A stretch of DNA of 64,000 nt from Candidatus Lernaella stagnicola (GTDB taxonomy: Bacteria > Lernaellota > Lernaellaia > Lernaellales > Lernaellaceae): contig JAVCCK010000038.1 of the NCBI GenBank assembly GCA_030765525.1, forward strand, positions 248,001 to 312,000. Direction: 5' to 3'. Within the stretch, counting starts at the first letter, position 1. Each line of letters begins with the position of its first letter. The notes below the pieces were generated by a model, which saw only the letters and a list, made by a program, of their open reading frames with translations, was not told where the DNA came from and searched no databases. Both the position numbers and the translations under genes were made by a program. This document shows positions 26,494 to 35,121 of this stretch, piece after piece.

Positions 26494-28488
26494 TTGGAAG
26501 TCGGAAACCTCACGCACAATGCCAAGCGCCTGTTGGGTGTGATTCCCGTCATGCTCGTGGCGGGCTTTGTGGTGGGGGTAATCGCCGCGATCTGGCGCGT
26601 TACGGAGAGCGGAGACCTCGGTCACGGCTTGTGGCGTACGGCGCTGCACATGACGACTCACACGATGAATTTGGCTGTGTACGGCGCGTTTTCACTGGCC
26701 GTGTTCATGATCCTTCTTTCCGGACTGCAACTCGTTCGCGGGCGGTCGTTGGCGGCCTCGCTGCGCGCCGCGGTCGGCTTTCACCTTTTTTATCCCGTAT
26801 TCATGCTGATCGCCTGGTTGGCGACAGATCTCGCGGTTTCGACCTTCCACTTGGAAACGCACAAGTTGCCGGAGTTCATCCGCCAGAATGAAGACTTAGG
26901 AAGCTTTTTGCTGGATCGCTTCCTGAGTTCGCTGGACCTGCGGTGGATGGCGCAAAACCTCGTGGAGAAAGCCGGTTGGCTATGGCCGTCGTTTTTCCTC
27001 GCGGCGATATTCGCCACTTGGTTCGACCGCAGCGTGGCCGGATTGGGACGACGGTTCGCGCGGCGGAAACCACGCAGCGAGAGCACCGCCTCCCGCTGGC
27101 CTGTGCGGGCTGTGGCGTCGATGTCGATTGTCGCGGCGCTGGTCGTACCGCTCAACATGGGCGATCTGCTGGCGAAAGCCACCAATCGCGCGCCACAGCC
27201 GAACGTGATTCTCGTCAGTCTCGATACCGTGCGCGCCGATGGATTGGGGTGCTACGGCGGTCCCGACAACACACCGGTGATGGACAAGCTGGCGGCCAAT
27301 GGCGTGTTGTTTGAGGAGGCAGTCAGCAACACAAGTTGGACCCTGCCCGGCCACGGGGCCATGCTCGCCGGGGTGCAACCCACCGCACTGGGCTTGCTCA
27401 AGGTCACCGACCGCCTCAGTTCGAAAGCATTGACCTTGGCCGAAGTGCTGCGTGAGCACGGCTACGACACCGGGGCGATCGTCAGCTACATCTTGCTGGA
27501 TAAAGTCTACGGCTTCGGCCAGGGATTCGAGCATTTCGACTACGAAGATCACCAGCCCGCCACCGACATCGTGGATAAGGCCATTGCCTATATCGACGAG
27601 CGGCAGCAGCAAAAATTCTTTTTGTTTTTGCACCTATACGATGCCCACTGGCCCTACGAGCCGGAATATCGAACCGCCAGACGCCTTTGGCCGCAACGAG
27701 TGGATCCGGCGTTGCGCGATCTTTTGGACACAACGGATTACGCCCGCTTTGCTCTCAAGGTCGTGCGCGGTCCCGAGCACTTCAACCAATATTGCCGCGC
27801 GATGTACGACGGCGAAGTGCACGATGTCGACACCCAACTCGGCCGCCTCTTTTTGTATCTGGTCGAACGGGGCATGGACATGCGCACGATCATCGTCGTG
27901 ACTTCCGACCACGGCGAAGAATTCCTCGAGCACGGATTGTTCGGACACGGATTGACCCTCTATGACGAGGCCTTGCGGGTGCCGCTGCTGATGCGCTTCC
28001 CCCATCTCCTGCCCAGCGGCGTGCGTGTAAAAGGGCAGGTGCAAACGCTGGATATCTTCCCCACGGTGTTGGGCCTGACGGGTATTGATCCCGCCCGTTA
28101 CGGCCTGGGCGGTCGCGATCTTACTTTTGCCGCCGCCGCCGGCAGCGTCGACGCGGTGCCGATGCTGGCCGAAACAGCCATGAGCGGCAATTTGCGCTAC
28201 GCGTTGCGGACCGGCGAGCACAAATTCCTTACGCCGGTGCATCTCGATTTCGGGCATGGCCTGGTTGTCGACCACGCGGAGGAGGCGTATGACCTGACGA
28301 GCGATCCGAACGAACGGAACAACCTCGCAGAAAGCCGGCCGAAAATGCGTGAGATGCTTCGCAACCGACTAAACGAGCAACTCGGACGCATCGAATCCGA
28401 ATGGGGACTGGGAGAAAAGCTCGGTATTTCCAGGGAGTTAACTGCTGAAGAGCTTGAACGGCTTCGTTCCTTAGGTTATTTGAACTAG
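26494..28488 (+). CDS. Membrane alkaline-phosphatase-superfamily enzyme (sulfatase-like, Thr nucleophile)
   Basis: The start is a TTG at 26494 after GGGGAGA. About five membrane helices fill residues 14-222. The catalytic domain starts at VILVSLDTVRADG (metal Asp244) and includes SDHGEEF (Asp472, His473). The nucleophile segment is NTSWTLPGHGAML, with Thr283 where sulfatases have the Cys/Ser of CxPxR. It therefore lacks the formylglycine motif and is better seen as a phospho- or phospholipid-head-group transferase or hydrolase (as with Thr in EptA and LtaS) than as a classical sulfatase. At 664 residues it is the last gene of the 21313-28488 run. Confidence 0.8.
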   Translation: MEVGNLTHNAKRLLGVIPVMLVAGFVVGVIAAIWRVTESGDLGHGLWRTALHMTTHTMNLAVYGAFSLAVFMILLSGLQLVRGRSLAASLRAAVGFHLFYPVFMLIAWLATDLAVSTFHLETHKLPEFIRQNEDLGSFLLDRFLSSLDLRWMAQNLVEKAGWLWPSFFLAAIFATWFDRSVAGLGRRFARRKPRSESTASRWPVRAVASMSIVAALVVPLNMGDLLAKATNRAPQPNVILVSLDTVRADGLGCYGGPDNTPVMDKLAANGVLFEEAVSNTSWTLPGHGAMLAGVQPTALGLLKVTDRLSSKALTLAEVLREHGYDTGAIVSYILLDKVYGFGQGFEHFDYEDHQPATDIVDKAIAYIDERQQQKFFLFLHLYDAHWPYEPEYRTARRLWPQRVDPALRDLLDTTDYARFALKVVRGPEHFNQYCRAMYDGEVHDVDTQLGRLFLYLVERGMDMRTIIVVTSDHGEEFLEHGLFGHGLTLYDEALRVPLLMRFPHLLPSGVRVKGQVQTLDIFPTVLGLTGIDPARYGLGGRDLTFAAAAGSVDAVPMLAETAMSGNLRYALRTGEHKFLTPVHLDFGHGLVVDHAEEAYDLTSDPNERNNLAESRPKMREMLRNRLNEQLGRIESEWGLGEKLGISRELTAEELERLRSLGYLN

Positions 28489-28574
28489 CGTTCGTCTCGG
28501 CGAAGCGGGAGCCTCTTCCGCTTGTTGAGACGATTGATAAATCCGCCCATCACCCGCTTCCTCACAAGTACGAA

Positions 28575-28590
28575 AAATTTCATGAAATTT
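28575..28590. promoter_or_regulatory. Perfect 16-bp palindrome, operator candidate
   Basis: AAATTTCATGAAATTT reads identically on both strands. It lies about 285 bases before the small lipoprotein start. Dimeric regulators often bind such sites, but no regulator is known here. Confidence 0.4.
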
Positions 28591-28751
28591 CTCAAGATAA
28601 AACGCTTAACTTCATGATAACCTTACACTTTTCGCATCCACCCACCCTGTCCCTCCGAAAACGCCTTATTATCAACAGCTTACGCCGATGAGACCAAAAA
28701 AGGCGAGTGTTAATAGGCATATCATCGACTACGAGGTTTTTCATTTTTAAC

Positions 28752-28781
28752 TTGACCGCTGGATTTGCTGTGTGCTATTTG
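28752..28781 (+). promoter_or_regulatory. Weak candidate promoter for the poly-Asp lipoprotein
   Basis: TTGACC (28752-28757) is followed after 18 bases by TATTTG (28776-28781). The -35 box is good (5 of 6) but the -10 box is weak (3 of 6). It lies about 93 bases before the start at 28874. Confidence 0.3.
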
Positions 28782-28873
28782 CAGAAACAATTGGCTCCCC
28801 GAGTGGGAGTCAGCGAGGTTGTTCGTTCACAAATTCATTGTTTCCCGAGAACACGTTAAGGAGGATATGTATC

Positions 28874-29239
28874 ATGACCAATAAACTCTTCTTGCTGGCC
28901 ATCGTGTTTAGCTTGGTGCTGAGCCTTGGCATCGTAGTTGCCTGCGGCGACGACGACGACGACGACGACGACACGGCTGGCGACGACGACACGGCTGGTG
29001 GCGACGACGACACCGGCGGCGCGTCTGCTTGCGCCACCGCGTACACCGAACTGTACGTGGACTGCGAATTCGTCTTCTACGATGTAGACGATGTCGAAAT
29101 CGAATTGGCCAGTGTCATCGCGGCTTGTGAAGAAGGCGCTGCTGACTACGCCGAAGGTTCCGATATTTTCAATTGCATCGACGAAAGCACTGGCGATTGC
29201 GATGCGATCGGTGACTGCCTAGCCGACCTGTTCGCCTAA
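28874..29239 (+). CDS. Small poly-Asp, Cys-containing lipoprotein
   Basis: The ATG at 28874 follows a strong AAGGAGG. The 121-residue product has a signal ending GIVVAC (Cys24), then G, eight Asp and the repeat pattern DTAG-DDD-TAGG-DDD-TGG. The mature domain (about 48-121) is short, acidic and has six cysteines (SAC, DCE, AACEE, NCI, DCD, DCL), so it is likely disulfide-bonded outside the cell. A strong terminator follows at 29266, and the ribosome site is the best in the region, which suggests a monocistronic, well-expressed surface or periplasmic protein. No function is known. Confidence 0.82.
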   Translation: MTNKLFLLAIVFSLVLSLGIVVACGDDDDDDDDTAGDDDTAGGDDDTGGASACATAYTELYVDCEFVFYDVDDVEIELASVIAACEEGAADYAEGSDIFNCIDESTGDCDAIGDCLADLFA

Positions 29240-29265
29240 TTCATTAAGCGAATCGTAAGAGAAAG

Positions 29266-29295
29266 CCCCTGGGCGAAAGCCTGGGGGTTTTTTTT
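29266..29295 (+). terminator. Rho-independent terminator
   Basis: A nine-pair stem (CCCCTGGGC with GCCTGGGGG, two G-U pairs) closes on a GAAA loop at 29266-29287 and is followed by eight T residues (29288-29295). It ends the small lipoprotein gene 26 bases after its stop. Confidence 0.9.
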
Positions 29296-29490
29296 GGGCC
29301 CGACTTGCTCCAACGGCGGCGCGTTTCATTTAATCTTGACTGTTGAGACTGCGACCTGATTCCGGAGCGAAACGGTGTGGACTCAGCGGCCACACCAAGG
29401 CCGGCGCAAAACCAAACGATTCCCCGCTGATCGCTTGCCAATCCGGCGGCAACGGTTATGCTGATAGTGTTCCCGAAACGGAGGTCGAAC

Positions 29491-29982
29491 ATGTCCGACG
29501 ACGAACGCAGTTGGAACGACGAAGACCGTCCTTCATGGCGCGAAATCGATCAAAAACGAGAAAAGCCCGGTCATCACCGCGACGAACCCAGCGAGTTCCA
29601 CGGCACGAAAAAGCAACAGGCCTGGGCGCGCGGCATGGCAAAACGCGCCGCCGAGGAAGTGTTCAAACCAAAAAAGAGCGCCGAGCAACAAAAGGCCGAG
29701 CAGAAATTGGTCAAAGCCAAGGGGTCACCGGCCTTCGACGACCTGGCGCTCGCATTTCTTGAAGAATTCGGCCTCACCGATGATTGGCACATTCATCTGT
29801 TGCTCAGTGACGCCAAAAAGAACGCCGTAGCCATCCCGGCCATCGAGGCGTTGGCGGCGCAAGCCGATTCGATGGGAGACACCGAGAAGCGCAACATTGT
29901 CGCCCAACTGAAAATGTTGGCGATGACCGGCAAAATGAAGATCAAAAAGGCCGCGAAATCGGCTTTGGAAGTACTCGATTAG
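29491..29982 (+). CDS. Conserved charged protein of unknown function
   Basis: The ATG at 29491 lies behind GGAGGTCGAAC and gives a 163-residue soluble protein; a start at 29458 is possible but has no comparable site. The N-terminal 75 residues are polar and rich in Lys/Glu/Trp (ERSWNDEDRPSWREIDQKRE). The C-terminal half (about 80-163) is helical, with ALAFLEEFGLTDDWHIHLLL and a Lys-rich end. It lies 20 bases before the enoyl-CoA hydratase gene. I do not recognise a named domain. Confidence 0.72.
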   Translation: MSDDERSWNDEDRPSWREIDQKREKPGHHRDEPSEFHGTKKQQAWARGMAKRAAEEVFKPKKSAEQQKAEQKLVKAKGSPAFDDLALAFLEEFGLTDDWHIHLLLSDAKKNAVAIPAIEALAAQADSMGDTEKRNIVAQLKMLAMTGKMKIKKAAKSALEVLD

Positions 29983-30002
29983 TTCCCTTTCAGGAGAAAC
30001 CA

Positions 30003-30794
30003 ATGTCGGATAGCTTGCTGCTGGTGCGGGATGAAGGCTCGGCCCGCATTCTGTCGTTCAATCGTCCGGAAAAGCGCAACGCGCTCAGCTTGGAATTACT
30101 CGAAGAGTTGGATGCCGCCATCGAACACGCGGCCACGACCAAAGAAATCCGTTCGCTCATTATTACCGGCGAAGGAGCCTCGTTCAGCGCCGGCATCGAC
30201 CTGATGTCGCTGGCCGCGGCGGGAATGAACGCCCGCCATGCCGATTTCCGTCGCCTGGCGCAACGCCTGCAGGAATTGCACAACAAGCTGGCGCGGCTGG
30301 AAAAGCCGGTGCTGGCGGTTCTGCACGGCCATTGTCTCGGCATGGCGCTGGAGATGGCGTTGGCGTGCGATTTTCGGATCGCGGAAGTCGGAACCGATAT
30401 TCACATCGGCGAAGTGCGCGTCGGGTTGATTCCCGATGTCGGCGGATCGACGCGACTGGTGCGGACCATCGGCTTGCCGCGCGCCAAAGAATTGATCATG
30501 ACCGGCAAGAACATCGACGCCGACACGGCGCTGGCTTGGGGGCTGGTCAACGAACTGGTCGATTCCGGCCAGGGTCTCGCGCGGGCGCTGCAGTGGCACG
30601 CCGAACTCGAGAAAGGCGCGCCCTTGGCGGTGGGCCTGTCCAAGTTGGTGCTTGAACGCGCGTACGATCTGGACATCCACACGTCGCAACAGATCGAGGG
30701 TCTGGCTCAGTCCACCTTGTTCGGTACGGAAGATTTCCGCGAGGGCGTAATGGCCCGCATGGAAAAACGCGACCCGAAGTGGAAAGGCGAGTAG
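30003..30794 (+). CDS. Enoyl-CoA hydratase/isomerase family protein
   Basis: The 263-residue crotonase-fold protein has GEGASFSAGIDLMSLAA (oxyanion-hole region), GHCLGMALEMALACDFRIA and EVRVGLIPDVGGSTRL, where the Glu of EVRVG corresponds to one catalytic Glu of enoyl-CoA hydratases. Possible reactions include hydration in beta-oxidation, isomerisation or another crotonase reaction. An AMP-forming ligase lies nearby on the same strand beyond one intervening gene. The 12-base gap to the convergent lipoprotein stop leaves no room for a terminator. Confidence 0.9.
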   Translation: MSDSLLLVRDEGSARILSFNRPEKRNALSLELLEELDAAIEHAATTKEIRSLIITGEGASFSAGIDLMSLAAAGMNARHADFRRLAQRLQELHNKLARLEKPVLAVLHGHCLGMALEMALACDFRIAEVGTDIHIGEVRVGLIPDVGGSTRLVRTIGLPRAKELIMTGKNIDADTALAWGLVNELVDSGQGLARALQWHAELEKGAPLAVGLSKLVLERAYDLDIHTSQQIEGLAQSTLFGTEDFREGVMARMEKRDPKWKGE

Positions 30795-30806
30795 CCGCCG
30801 CGCCGC

Positions 30807-32417
30807 CTACAGCACGACGAACGTGCCCTCTACCGGGTCGGCCCCATTTGACAGGCGCACCCACCCTTCCGCGTCGTTGTAGAACGCCAGCGTCATCCAA
30901 CCGATATCGGATACGGCGATGATCATATTGCGCATGGCGTAGCCGTCCATCATCCAGCCGTCGGTAACCAAGCTCATCTCGATGCCGTCCACGTCGATAA
31001 TATCGAAGACTTGAACCGTTTCGCCGGCCGACACACTAAGCTGCACGCCGTCGAGATTTTCGATGCGCAAGCCCTGGCAGCGGTTATGCATTTTCTCAGC
31101 AGTGAAATCGAAGAAAACAGTATTGCTTTCGTCGGTAATCGTGAGCGTCCCGTCAACCAGTTGCATGCCGTCGAAACGGGCGTCAATTTCGTAGCTAAAG
31201 CCCTCCGTCTCGTAACCGGCGTGAAGCCAATCGCCGTCCAAGACGCCGGTAATCTCAATGCCGATCGGTAGCCACGCTTCGGTCACGGTATCAAAAACGG
31301 AATAAACCAACGTGCCGTACACCTGGTCGCCGACCAACGCAAAATCGATTGCCTGATAAAACCACACGGTTGCTTTACCCTCGGTCTCTGTGCTGGCTTC
31401 CGCCTTCCATAAGCCGTCGAGGCCCGCGGTTGGCCCCTCCTGGCACGGATCGCCATTGTCCAACGGTTGGAAAGGTAGTGAAACGGAATACGCATCGTAG
31501 CGGTACGCGTCCGTTTCATCCGTGACCGCCAGGGTGACCGTCGCCTCGATGGCGTCCTTTCCGAGGGGCAACGTGGTCGGAATGCTCAACCCGTCCGGCT
31601 CGCCATCGGCGGGAAGCACGACGTCCAGTTCGTAGCTCTGACCTGCGAATTCGGTCAAGTCCTCTTCCAGCACGCACTCTTCCGACCACCACCATACTTG
31701 CGCGTTGGCTCGCTCGTCCTGCCAGTTGAGATTAGCTTGCAGACGCAGCGTTTGGTCGCCGGTCACCTCCGGTAAGGTCAGCGTGCCGGTGAAGCGCACA
31801 CTCTCGCCCGGACCGGCCTCTTGTGGGGACACGGCGATGGTATCCATGCCGCCGACGGCCAAATCGGGGTCGCCGCCGCGGCTGTACCAACTGCTGAACA
31901 CGGCTTCGCCGCCAATCACGCGCCACTGGCCGTCGCTTTCCAGCACGAAATGGCTGATGCCGTGGTTTTCGGCGTCGCCGTGGAGATCAAAGCCGATATT
32001 GTTCGTGTCCAAAACCAATATGTCGATCAGGTTCTCTACCGTCACGACGGCCGTATCCATATCGTCGCCGAGTTCCACCTCGACGGTGGCCTCGTACTCG
32101 GTGACGCTGACATCTTCGCTTTCGTCCAGCGTTTCCAGTTCGTCATCCATATACGCCTGCTTGTCGAAACCGGCGTAATCGTAGTTCTCACTCATGTGCG
32201 GAAACACTTTGTTTTCAAGACCATCGACGGTGCGCGCCATCGCGCCTTCGATGATTTCGTTCATGATGGCGGTGATTTCGGCCACGATTTGCTCGGCCTG
32301 ATCCTCGTCGTCATCGCCGTTGTCGTCATCGTCGTCGTCGCCGCAGCCTACGGCGAACAAGGCGCAACTAAACACTGCTAAAAGTAGAAAAATGACCGTC
32401 CAACGTACGGTTTTCAT
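30807..32417 (-). CDS. Poly-Asp lipoprotein of unknown function
   Basis: The 536-residue lipoprotein starts at 32417 behind GGGAGGATGAA and has lipobox FAVGC (Cys25), followed by GDDDDDDNGDDDEDQ. Residues 40-175 resemble an NTF2-like ligand fold (EGAMARTVDGLENKVFPHMS, then strands ending GGEAVFSSWYS). Residues 180-340 look like beta-sandwich repeats, and residues 345-536 form further beta-strand-rich segments. The cargo and ligand are unknown. It is transcribed alone, divergent from the CoA ligase. Confidence 0.78.
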   Translation of the reverse strand: MKTVRWTVIFLLLAVFSCALFAVGCGDDDDDDNGDDDEDQAEQIVAEITAIMNEIIEGAMARTVDGLENKVFPHMSENYDYAGFDKQAYMDDELETLDESEDVSVTEYEATVEVELGDDMDTAVVTVENLIDILVLDTNNIGFDLHGDAENHGISHFVLESDGQWRVIGGEAVFSSWYSRGGDPDLAVGGMDTIAVSPQEAGPGESVRFTGTLTLPEVTGDQTLRLQANLNWQDERANAQVWWWSEECVLEEDLTEFAGQSYELDVVLPADGEPDGLSIPTTLPLGKDAIEATVTLAVTDETDAYRYDAYSVSLPFQPLDNGDPCQEGPTAGLDGLWKAEASTETEGKATVWFYQAIDFALVGDQVYGTLVYSVFDTVTEAWLPIGIEITGVLDGDWLHAGYETEGFSYEIDARFDGMQLVDGTLTITDESNTVFFDFTAEKMHNRCQGLRIENLDGVQLSVSAGETVQVFDIIDVDGIEMSLVTDGWMMDGYAMRNMIIAVSDIGWMTLAFYNDAEGWVRLSNGADPVEGTFVVL

Positions 32418-32518
32418 TTCATCCTCCCTTGCGGAACAATGGGCTAATACTAAGGTGAAGATACACGACGTTTGGGTTATTCTAAACGCGAATACAGTAA
32501 ATCATAAAAGAGTCGTCT

Positions 32519-34000
32519 ATGCACGCATCGACCTTTGTTCACCTACTCGCAGCCAACGCCGCGAACCATCCGGATCGCGCCGCGGTGCGCTTTGTCGAGG
32601 GTGAAGGTTGCATGACGTACGGTGAATGGGCCGCCTGGGCGGGCTCCTACGCCGCCCGTTTCCAAGAAGCGGGATTGCAGCCTGGGCAGGTCCTCGCCCT
32701 GCCCGCCGACCGTAGCCGTGAGTTTTTCGCCGCGATGTACGGTGCGTGGATGGCGCGGTTGAACGTGGCCCTGCTCAATCCGGACCTGGCGCCCGCCGAT
32801 CTGGCCGGCGCGGTGGCCCTGGCCGAACCGGTCGCAGCCGCGGGTCATCCGGACTCAGTGGCGAAGTTGGGTTTGCAACAAACTTTTTTCGAGTTTCGCG
32901 ACGAGGGCCGTCCGCCGGAAGCGGTTATCACCGACCCGGCGGACTTTTCGGTGATCGTATTCACCTCGGGAACCACCGGTCGGCCCAAGGGCGTGCAACA
33001 CACTCACGCCGGCATGTTTGCCTGCGTAGCAGCGACGTTTGACGTATTTCCCCTCGAAGACGGCTGCGTAATGATGTCGATTTTGCCGCATTTCCACCTC
33101 CATGGGCTGATGATGACCGTCATTTTGCCGCAATTTTGTGCGGGAACGACGGTCGTCGCGCCCGCTTTCGGCCCCTTTTTGGCGCCGCGACTTTGGGATT
33201 TGATACGGCGCTACGAGGTCAATCACTTCTCCGGCGTGCCCGGCATTTTGGGTGTGATGGCCGACTTTTTCCTTCGCCTTGACGCGCCGCCGCCGCCGTC
33301 GCTGCGCTTCGGTTTCTGCGCCAGCGCGCCGCTTTCGGCCGAAGCCCGCGCGGTGTGGTTCGACCGCATCCAATGCCCCATCGCCAATAACTACGGCCTG
33401 TCCGAAGCGAGCAGTTGGGTGGCGTTCGGACCGCTGGACCGCGAGCCGGAAACTACCGTAGGGCGACCGACGGTATGCGACATCCGGGTGGTCGACGATG
33501 ACGGTCATCCTTTGCCCCACGGTAAGATCGGGGAAGTGACGATTGCCGGCGCACAGCTCATGCACGGGTACGTGGACAACCCCGAGCAGACCGCGCTGGC
33601 GCTGCGCGACGGCCGGTTGTTCACCGGCGATTTGGGTTGGCTCGATGAAGCGGGCTGGCTTTACCTGAAAGGTCGCAAGGCGGAAATGATTAACGTCGGC
33701 GGCCTCAAGGTGGCGCCGATGGAAATCGAGGGCGCGGCGAAACACCTGCCCGGCGTGGCCGAGGTGGCGGCCTTCGGTTATCCGGACCCGCGTTTGGGGG
33801 AAGTGCCCGCGTTGGCCGTCGTCCCGGCGGGGCAACCGCCGACGGTCACTGAGGTGCGGCGGTTGCTGGCACCGATCCTGACGGCCTACAAGCTGCCGCG
33901 CAAGGTTTTCCTGGTCGAAGCCCTGCCGCGCAACGCGCTGGGCAAGTTGCAACGAACGGCCCTGCGACAGCGTTTCGTTCCCGGCAATGCCGACGCTTGA
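32519..34000 (+). CDS. AMP-forming acyl-CoA synthetase/ligase
   Basis: This 493-residue ANL-superfamily enzyme activates a carboxylic acid as an acyl-adenylate and transfers it to CoA or another thiol. Motifs are VFTSGTTGRPKGV (P-loop-like A3, about 149-161), NNYGLSEAS (A5), LFTGDLGWLDEAGWLYLKGR (A7-A8) and LPRNALGKLQR (A10 with the catalytic Lys). The acid specificity cannot be read from sequence. It is followed 47 bases later by the U32 pair, but a functional link is unproven. Confidence 0.92.
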   Translation: MHASTFVHLLAANAANHPDRAAVRFVEGEGCMTYGEWAAWAGSYAARFQEAGLQPGQVLALPADRSREFFAAMYGAWMARLNVALLNPDLAPADLAGAVALAEPVAAAGHPDSVAKLGLQQTFFEFRDEGRPPEAVITDPADFSVIVFTSGTTGRPKGVQHTHAGMFACVAATFDVFPLEDGCVMMSILPHFHLHGLMMTVILPQFCAGTTVVAPAFGPFLAPRLWDLIRRYEVNHFSGVPGILGVMADFFLRLDAPPPPSLRFGFCASAPLSAEARAVWFDRIQCPIANNYGLSEASSWVAFGPLDREPETTVGRPTVCDIRVVDDDGHPLPHGKIGEVTIAGAQLMHGYVDNPEQTALALRDGRLFTGDLGWLDEAGWLYLKGRKAEMINVGGLKVAPMEIEGAAKHLPGVAEVAAFGYPDPRLGEVPALAVVPAGQPPTVTEVRRLLAPILTAYKLPRKVFLVEALPRNALGKLQRTALRQRFVPGNADA

Positions 34001-34047
34001 ATGGCGCCCCTCGCGGCCCTATCCTGTAGGGACAGGAGGGCCCGCAG

Positions 34048-35121
34048 TTGAACATCATGTCGCCTTTGAATCGCATCGAAGAAGTCGAGGCCCTGATCGA
34101 GGACGGCGCGACTTGCTTCTACGCCGGGGTGATGCCGCCGGGCTGGCGTGACCGTTATTCGAACATGGCCAGCCCGAACCGCCGCGAATGGAAGTCATCC
34201 AATTTTCTGGATTACGACGATTTCGGTCGCGCCATCCGCTTGGCCGACGACCGCGGCGTGCCGGTCTTCATGGCGCTCAACGCGCTCTACACCGAGGCCC
34301 AGTACGAGATGATCGACGAGATCGTCGCGCACGCCGAGGATGCGGGCGTCAAGGCGCTGATCGTGGCGGACCTGGGCATGTTCCTGCATCTGGCCGAAGG
34401 CGGGACGAAGCTGGAACTGCACGTCTCGACCGGGGCGACGATTTTCAACCGACGCGCGGCGGAGCTTTTCATTCGGCTGGGCGCATCCCGCGTCACGCTG
34501 CCGCGCCACAACACCGTCGATGAACTCTGCTCGCTAACCCGCGACTTGGCGCCGGTGCCGACCGACGTGTTCGTGCTCAACAGCGGCTGCAAAAACATCG
34601 ACGGCTTCTGCACCTTCCATCACGGCGAAAACGAAGTGCAGGTCGGCCGGCTGTGGGACATGTTCAAAAACGCCGGCGCCGATCATTACCTGTTGGAGGC
34701 CATGCGCAAACTGCCGGAATGGATGACGCGGACCGCCAGCGACTTATCGCTTTTCGGATCGATTAGCGCCTGCTTTCTGCCCTACAAGGTCACCAACGTG
34801 TCGCCGCGCGAAATGACCGACGAGCTGCGCCACCGCACCGAGCAGAACGTGCGCAAAAGCTTCAACTTCTTCTCGGCGATGGATCATTGCGCGGCCTGCG
34901 CGATCCCGGCCTTTAAGCGCGCGGGCGTCGATGCGCTGAAGATCGTCGGGCGCAACCACCCGACGTCCAAGAAACGCAAGGACGTCCGTTTCCTGCGCGC
35001 CCTGTTGGATCTGACCGAACGATTCGACGACGACCCGCCCCGCGAGGAAATTCTTGAATTGCATCGCGCGCATTACGGCGGCGACTGCGAAGGCCTTTGC
35101 TACTACCCCGAGGCGGAATGA
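34048..35121 (+). CDS. U32-family protein, first of a pair (UbiU-like)
   Basis: The start is a TTG at 34048 after AGGAGGGCC; the ATG at 34057 is the alternative. The 357-residue protein has the U32 barrel pattern and four cysteines in NSGCKNIDGFC and DHCAAC, compatible with the [4Fe-4S] ligands known in UbiU, TrhP and RlhA. U32 proteins act in hydroxylation of ubiquinone precursors or of RNA rather than as peptidases. The ATGA overlap with the next gene, a second smaller U32-like protein, mirrors the UbiU-UbiV arrangement. No other ubiquinone genes are seen here. Confidence 0.82.
   Translation: MNIMSPLNRIEEVEALIEDGATCFYAGVMPPGWRDRYSNMASPNRREWKSSNFLDYDDFGRAIRLADDRGVPVFMALNALYTEAQYEMIDEIVAHAEDAGVKALIVADLGMFLHLAEGGTKLELHVSTGATIFNRRAAELFIRLGASRVTLPRHNTVDELCSLTRDLAPVPTDVFVLNSGCKNIDGFCTFHHGENEVQVGRLWDMFKNAGADHYLLEAMRKLPEWMTRTASDLSLFGSISACFLPYKVTNVSPREMTDELRHRTEQNVRKSFNFFSAMDHCAACAIPAFKRAGVDALKIVGRNHPTSKKRKDVRFLRALLDLTERFDDDPPREEILELHRAHYGGDCEGLCYYPEAE

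Larger units (their letters stand above)
28489..28873. other. AT-rich intergenic region with palindrome and promoter candidate
   Basis: These 385 bases are visibly richer in A/T than the surrounding genes. They contain a perfect 16-base palindrome at 28575-28590, several T/A runs, and a TTGACC at 28752. No ORF of credible quality, tRNA or known riboswitch fold was recognised. The region is probably the control region of the small lipoprotein gene at 28874. Confidence 0.55.

Noticed and set aside
26494-28488. Calling the membrane enzyme a classical sulfatase
   Set aside because: The C/S-x-P-x-R formylglycine motif is absent (Thr-Leu-Pro-Gly-His in its place).
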